From: Acidobacteriota bacterium
GTDB lineage: Bacteria > Acidobacteriota > Terriglobia > Bryobacterales > Bryobacteraceae
Assembly (NCBI GenBank): GCA_018268875.1
Contig: JAFDVT010000006.1
Location: forward strand, 1-10,572
Reading direction: 5' to 3'
Length of the DNA: 10,572 nucleotides
A program made the position numbers and the translations under genes. The notes under the pieces are model-generated. The model was not told where the DNA came from. It did not search any database and saw only the letters and a program-made list of their open reading frames with translations. Shown here in pieces: positions 6,798 to 10,572 of this stretch. The first letter of the stretch is position 1; every line of letters begins with the position of its first letter.

Positions 6798-9434
6798 ATG
6801 ACAGGTAATCTGAAGTCCCTTCAACAACGCTTGAACAAGACGACGCTGGAAGCGGTGAACGGTGCGATCGCATCGTGCATGTCGCACACCAACTACACCG
6901 TCGAGGTCGAGCATCTGTTGTTGAAAATGCTGGGAATTGCGGATAGCGATTTTGCGCGGATTCTCCACCAGTTTGGCGTGGACGGTTCGCGTTGCCAAGC
7001 GGAACTGCAAGGTGCGGTGGACAAGTTCAAGCGGGGTAGCGACCGCCCGGACATCAGTCCCCGGATCATGCGGATTTTGACGGATGCCTGGACCTACGGC
7101 AGCCTGGAATACAACAGCCAGCGCATTCGCACCGGCTATATTCTGGTCGCGCTGTTGAGCGATGAGGACCTGGCGCGCCGCGCGCGTGACGTGTCCCGCG
7201 AGCTTGGCAAGGTTCAGCTTGACGCGCTCAAGAAGGACTTCCGAAGCTACGTCTCGGCCAGCGCCGAGGAAGCGCAGGAAGTTGCGGCCGCCACCGCGGC
7301 GGGCGCCAGCGGCGGACAGCCCGGACAGGTAAAGCCCGGCAGCAAGACGCCGAACCTCGACCAGTTCACCATCAATCTCACCGAGCGCGCGCAGGAGGGC
7401 AAGATTGACCCGGTCCTCGGCCGCGACGAAGAGATCCGCAAGGTGGTGGACATCCTCATGCGACGCCGTCAGAACAACCCGATTCTGACCGGCGAAGCGG
7501 GCGTCGGCAAAACGGCCGTCGTCGAAGGCTTTGCCATCCGTGTGGCCAACAAGGACGTGCCGCCGGCACTGCAGAACGTCGTGGTTCGTACGCTGGACCT
7601 CGCCTTGCTGCAGGCGGGCGCGAGCGTCAAGGGCGAATTCGAAAACCGGCTGAAGGGCCTGATCGAGGAAGTCAAAAATTCGCCGACGCCGATCATTCTG
7701 TTCATCGACGAAGCGCATACGATGATCGGAGCGGGCGGTCAGGAAGGCCAGGGCGACGCGGCCAACCTGCTGAAGCCGGCTCTGGCGCGCGGCGAACTGC
7801 GCACGCTGGCCGCGACCACGTGGGCCGAATACAAGAAGTACTTCGAGAAGGATCCGGCACTCGCCCGGCGCTTCCAGGTGGTAAAGGTCGAGGAGCCGAC
7901 CGAGGAAGTCTGCCAGGTGATGTTGCGCGGCATCGTCGGTTCGCTCGAAAAGCACCACGGCGTCCGCATCCTCGACGACGGCATCAACGCCGCCGTGAAA
8001 TTCTCGCACCGCTACATCGCCGGACGGCAGTTGCCGGACAAGGCGGTCAGCGTACTCGACACGGCCTGCGCACGGCTCGCGCTGGGACAGAACGCAACGC
8101 CCGGCCAGATCGAAGACGCGCGACGCAAGCTGGACGACCTCGAAGTGCAGGAACGCGTTCTGACGCGCGAAGCCAATACGGGTCATGACCATGCCGAGCG
8201 TCTGGAGGCAATTGCCAAGGACAAGGAAAAGACCTCGGCCAAGCTGAAGGAGCTCGAAGAACGGTTCGAGAAGGAAAAGGACTACATCGTCAAGATCCGC
8301 GAACTGCGCAACAAGCTCGAGGACGCAAAGCCGGAAGACGATACGGCGGCCGACAAAGCCGAGTATCAGAAGCTGAACGCCGAACTCGACGCCTTGCAAG
8401 GTGAAACGCCGATGATGCGCGCCTGCGTCGACCAGCAGATTGTCGGCGACGTGGTTTCGGCCTGGACCGGAATTCCGATCGGCAACATGCTGCGCGATGA
8501 AGTGGAAACGATCCTGAAGCTGGAGCATATCCTGAACCAGCGGGTGATCGGGCAGGACCACGCGCTGGTGCAGATCGCCCAGCGCATCCGCACGAGCAAG
8601 GCTCGCCTCGAAGATCCGGACAAGCCGATCGGCGTATTCATGCTGGTGGGTCCGTCGGGCGTCGGTAAGACGGAGACGGCGATTACGCTGGCCGACCAGT
8701 TGTATGGCGGTGAGACGAACATGATCACGATCGCCATGTCGGAATTCCAGGAAGCGCATACGGTGTCGACCTTGAAGGGTTCGCCTCCCGGATACGTGGG
8801 CTACGGCGAAGGCGGAGTGCTGACGGAAGCGGTTCGCCGCAAGCCGTATAGCGTTGTCCTGCTCGACGAAGTGGAAAAGGCGCACGCGGACGTACTCGAA
8901 CTGTTCTTCCAGGTGTTCGACAAGGGACGCATGGAGGACGGGCAGGGCAGGGAGATCGACTTCAAGAACTGCATCATCCTGCTGACGTCGAACGCGGCGA
9001 CCGACACGCTCATGAAGCTGGTGGCCGATCCCGAAACGGCGCCTTCGCCCGAAGGCATCGTGAAGGCGATGAAGCCGGAACTGGACAAGGTTTTCAAACC
9101 CGCGTTTCTGGGCCGCATGGTGATCATTCCGTACTACCCGGTGCGCGATGAAAACCTGAAGAAGATCATCCGGCTGAAGATCAACAAGATCAAGAAACGG
9201 ATCGCGCAGAATCACAAGATCAACCTGACCTATACCGAGGCTCTGGTGGATGAAGTGGCCAAGCGCTGTACGGAAGTGGAATCGGGCGCGCGCAACGTCG
9301 ACAACATCCTCACCAACACGATGTTGCCGGATATGTCGCGCAAGATTCTGGAATCGATGGCGACCGGAGAGAAGATTTCGACGGTGAATGTAAGCGTAGG
9401 CGAAGACGGAAACTTCGCCTACGAACAGTCGTAG
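6798..9434 (+). CDS. tssH: TssH (ClpV), AAA+ sheath-recycling ATPase
   Basis: ClpV is the hexameric Hsp100-type unfoldase that binds contracted TssB/TssC sheath and disassembles it for reuse. The 878 residues show the full layout. A Clp-N domain (about 1-155) has the ClpV-type opening LQQRLNKTTLEAVNGAIASC. In the first AAA+ module Walker A is GEAGVGKT (232-239), Walker B ends FIDEAH (D304, E305), and the ARRF arginines are 357-358. The coiled-coil middle domain spans about 436-535, and SAWTGIPIGNML follows it. In the second module Walker A is GPSGVGKT (618-625), pore loop GYVGYGEGG (665-673) and Walker B VVLLDEVEKAH (D690, E691). The C-terminal sensor region has GARN (830-833). All catalytic motifs are intact. 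ClpV rather than ClpB is supported by the N-domain, VESGARNVDNIL, the LPDMSRKIL tail and the T6SS neighbours. The last codons also form a perfect hairpin. Confidence 0.97.
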   Translation: MTGNLKSLQQRLNKTTLEAVNGAIASCMSHTNYTVEVEHLLLKMLGIADSDFARILHQFGVDGSRCQAELQGAVDKFKRGSDRPDISPRIMRILTDAWTYGSLEYNSQRIRTGYILVALLSDEDLARRARDVSRELGKVQLDALKKDFRSYVSASAEEAQEVAAATAAGASGGQPGQVKPGSKTPNLDQFTINLTERAQEGKIDPVLGRDEEIRKVVDILMRRRQNNPILTGEAGVGKTAVVEGFAIRVANKDVPPALQNVVVRTLDLALLQAGASVKGEFENRLKGLIEEVKNSPTPIILFIDEAHTMIGAGGQEGQGDAANLLKPALARGELRTLAATTWAEYKKYFEKDPALARRFQVVKVEEPTEEVCQVMLRGIVGSLEKHHGVRILDDGINAAVKFSHRYIAGRQLPDKAVSVLDTACARLALGQNATPGQIEDARRKLDDLEVQERVLTREANTGHDHAERLEAIAKDKEKTSAKLKELEERFEKEKDYIVKIRELRNKLEDAKPEDDTAADKAEYQKLNAELDALQGETPMMRACVDQQIVGDVVSAWTGIPIGNMLRDEVETILKLEHILNQRVIGQDHALVQIAQRIRTSKARLEDPDKPIGVFMLVGPSGVGKTETAITLADQLYGGETNMITIAMSEFQEAHTVSTLKGSPPGYVGYGEGGVLTEAVRRKPYSVVLLDEVEKAHADVLELFFQVFDKGRMEDGQGREIDFKNCIILLTSNAATDTLMKLVADPETAPSPEGIVKAMKPELDKVFKPAFLGRMVIIPYYPVRDENLKKIIRLKINKIKKRIAQNHKINLTYTEALVDEVAKRCTEVESGARNVDNILTNTMLPDMSRKILESMATGEKISTVNVSVGEDGNFAYEQS
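9395..9423 (+). repeat. Perfect 11-bp hairpin in the last codons of tssH
   Basis: CGTAGGCGAAG (9395-9405) is the exact reverse complement of CTTCGCCTACG (9413-9423), with the 7-nt loop ACGGAAA. The structure ends 8 nt before the TAG of tssH at 9432-9434. No T-run follows. With the second hairpin at 9452-9497 it forms a tandem pair between tssH and vgrG. Confidence 0.6.
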
Positions 9435-9451
9435 AACCGCGATGCTGACCG

Positions 9452-9497
9452 CGCCGGTGTGGGTGGGGGGCGAACAAGCCTCCCCGCCGCACCGGCG
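9452..9497 (+). terminator. Large G/C-rich hairpin between tssH and vgrG, no U-tract
   Basis: Arms 9452-9471 and 9478-9497 pair at 18 of 20 positions (two G-T wobbles, one 2-nt internal mismatch) around the loop GAACAA. The base is CGCCGGTG with CACCGGCG. No T-run follows (the downstream bases are GCCAGGCG), so a classical intrinsic terminator is unlikely. A Rho-related pause, partial attenuator, RNase processing site or mRNA stabiliser is possible. Confidence 0.5.
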
Positions 9498-9530
9498 GCC
9501 AGGCGAACCACAGGATGGAGCGGCGGCGGC

Positions 9531-9590
9531 ATGGCACGGATTGAAGAAGAAGAAAAAGAAAAGATCAGAAAAGCGAACAGGGAATCCTGA
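9531..9590 (+). CDS. Possible 19-codon leader ORF ahead of vgrG
   Basis: ATG at 9531 opens a short frame MARIEEEEKEKIRKANRES ending at TGA 9588-9590. GGAG at 9517-9520 lies 10 nt upstream, a plausible ribosome binding site. Its stop codon is the first three bases of the TGAGGAG that serves as the vgrG ribosome binding site, so its translation would end exactly where vgrG initiation begins. The peptide is highly charged and resembles nothing I recognise. It may equally be chance: the purine-rich leader naturally encodes Glu/Lys. Confidence 0.15.
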   Translation: MARIEEEEKEKIRKANRES

Positions 9591-9594
9591 GGAG
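9588..9594 (+). promoter_or_regulatory. Ribosome binding site of vgrG in a purine-rich leader
   Basis: TGAGGAG lies 8 nt before the ATG at 9603, close to optimal. It follows an uninterrupted purine run at 9543-9564 (GAA/AAG-type). The in-frame TGA at 9588 excludes any earlier start for vgrG. Confidence 0.7.
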
Positions 9595-9602
9595 AAACGA
9601 AA

Positions 9603-10572
9603 ATGCCGGCTGCCGAACAATATCAAACTACACCCCGATTTCTGTACCTGAAGACGCCCCTTGGCGCCGATAAGCTGTTGCTCAAAACGTTTTCCGGCTA
9701 TGAGGCGATGTCGGAACTGTACCGGTATCAGTTGGAAGTACAGGCCAAAAACGACGTCGACGTTCAGTTCGACAAGTTGATTGGCCAAGACATTGTGTTT
9801 GGCCTGAATGCGTCACCCGACGCGGCGAACAAGCCGGCCCGCCCGTTTTCGGGCCTTTGCATTGAAGTTTCGCAAGGCACGCGGGGGACTGAGCTTACCG
9901 AATACAGTCTGGTGGTTGTGCCGCGCGTCTGGACGCTGACGCAACAGTCGCGCAGCCGCATCTTTCAGCAAAAGACGATTCCCGACATTCTGCGCGCCGT
10001 GTTGGAAGGGGTGGACGTCGAGTATCAGATCGACGGGACGTACAAGGAGCGCGAGTACTGCGTGCAGTACCGCGAGTCGGACTTCGATTTCGCATCGCGC
10101 CTGATGGAAGAAGAAGGGATTTATTACTACTTCAAGTTCACGCCGGGCGCACAGAAGCTGATCGTCACCGACAAGGAACGTCTGACCACCGATGTCAACG
10201 ACTTTCCGACGATCAAGTTCGACCCGATGGGCGGGGGCGGCGAGGATCCGGACGAGGAAATGCGCATTTCGCACTTCCGGCGTTCGCAAACCTGGCGTAG
10301 CGGCAAGATCACGCTGTGGGACCACCATTTCCAACTGCCGCACCGGCACCTGGAGGCCGACAAACAGGTTCTCGAGACCGTGTCCGCGGGCACGGTGACG
10401 CACAAGTTGAAGCTGAACGGCAACGACGCGTTTGAAATTTACGATTATCCCGGCGATTATGGCCGGTTCTACGACGGCATCAATAAGGGCGGCGGCGAAC
10501 AGGCAAGCAAGCTGGACGATGTGTTCACCGCGAACCGCCGCATCGCGCAGATTCGCATGCAGCAGGAAGAAG
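9603..10572 (+). CDS. vgrG: VgrG (TssI) spike protein, 5' part
   Basis: VgrG trimers cap the Hcp tube as a spike related to phage gp27-gp5 and carry effectors fused at or docked to the tip. The frame is open from ATG 9603 to the window edge (323 complete codons), covering the gp27-like N-terminal part. Landmarks are SGYEAMSELYRYQLEV (31-46), YSLVVVPRVWTL (101-112), SRIFQQKTIPDILRAVL (118-134) and the strongly conserved block REYCVQYRESDFDFASRL (150-167) followed by MEEEGIYYYF. An acidic/glycine-rich insertion (GGGGEDPDEEM) lies just after PMG, in the region around 208-221. The gp5-like OB domain, the beta-helix and any C-terminal extension lie outside the window, so whether this is an evolved VgrG with its own effector domain cannot be told. 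The start is set by TGAGGAG eight nt upstream and an in-frame stop just before it. Confidence 0.95.
   Translation, partial: MPAAEQYQTTPRFLYLKTPLGADKLLLKTFSGYEAMSELYRYQLEVQAKNDVDVQFDKLIGQDIVFGLNASPDAANKPARPFSGLCIEVSQGTRGTELTEYSLVVVPRVWTLTQQSRSRIFQQKTIPDILRAVLEGVDVEYQIDGTYKEREYCVQYRESDFDFASRLMEEEGIYYYFKFTPGAQKLIVTDKERLTTDVNDFPTIKFDPMGGGGEDPDEEMRISHFRRSQTWRSGKITLWDHHFQLPHRHLEADKQVLETVSAGTVTHKLKLNGNDAFEIYDYPGDYGRFYDGINKGGGEQASKLDDVFTANRRIAQIRMQQEE

Noticed and set aside
6798..9434. General chaperone ClpB as an alternative for the AAA+ gene
   Set aside because: The N-domain opening, the GARN/LPDMSRKIL C-terminal pattern and the position between tssG and vgrG all point to ClpV.
9442..9651. 69-codon plus-strand frame with a poly-Lys stretch in the tssH-vgrG gap
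   Set aside because: It runs through the large hairpin and into vgrG in a different frame. The poly-Lys comes from the A/G-rich leader, and no ribosome binding site precedes its ATG.
6105..9788. 1227-codon open frame on the minus strand
   Set aside because: It is a shadow opposite tssH and parts of tssG and vgrG, explained by absence of TTA/CTA/TCA in the forward genes. No family resemblance is seen.
1..10572. CRISPR arrays, tRNA/rRNA genes, insertion sequences or attachment sites
   Set aside because: No regularly spaced repeats, transposase-like frames, terminal inverted repeats or RNA gene signatures were seen. Gaps between genes are all under 200 nt.

Overview
The window is the central part of a type VI secretion system (T6SS) locus. 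Every recognisable gene is on the + strand, in the order hcp (3' part) - tagJ/impE - tssA - tssE - tssF - tssG - tssH/clpV - vgrG/tssI (5' part). The DNA is GC-rich, and the leading-strand genes almost never use TTA, CTA or TCA codons. T6SS is a feature of diderm (Gram-negative) bacteria. The proteins are clearly divergent from enterobacterial and pseudomonad versions, and an environmental lineage such as Acidobacteriota would fit. That placement is inference; nothing in the window fixes the taxon.

Layout. 1-318 is the C-terminal two thirds of the tube protein Hcp. 319-500 is non-coding and holds a strong hairpin (346-404) followed by an extended -10 promoter candidate (435-443). 501-3593 carries tagJ, tssA and tssE with short gaps (36 and 30 nt). 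tssF follows 6 nt after tssE, and tssG overlaps the tssF end by 37 nt, so the three baseplate genes tssE-tssF-tssG look translationally coupled. 6656-6797 is a 142-nt gap with repeated CGTTT/AAACG motifs and a good ribosome binding site for tssH. 9435-9602 separates tssH from vgrG. A perfect 11-bp hairpin sits in the last codons of tssH, a second G/C-rich hairpin follows, and then comes a purine-rich leader. vgrG starts at 9603 and runs off the window.

How the genes work together. TssE, TssF and TssG are baseplate wedge components. Hcp hexamers form the inner tube, VgrG the spike, and TssA primes and coordinates tube/sheath polymerisation. TssH (ClpV) is the AAA+ unfoldase that recycles the contracted sheath, and TagJ is an accessory factor linked to the sheath/ClpV step. 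The sheath (tssB, tssC), membrane complex (tssJ, tssL, tssM) and tssK are not in the window and presumably lie outside it. The order matches the Pseudomonas aeruginosa H1-T6SS block (hcp-tagJ-tssE-tssF-tssG-clpV-vgrG), with tssA inserted between tagJ and tssE.

I found no wholly new system. The less ordinary material is non-coding: three hairpins at the two flanks of the structural operon (behind hcp and before vgrG), a possible 19-codon leader ORF ahead of vgrG, and the inverted-repeat cluster before tssH.
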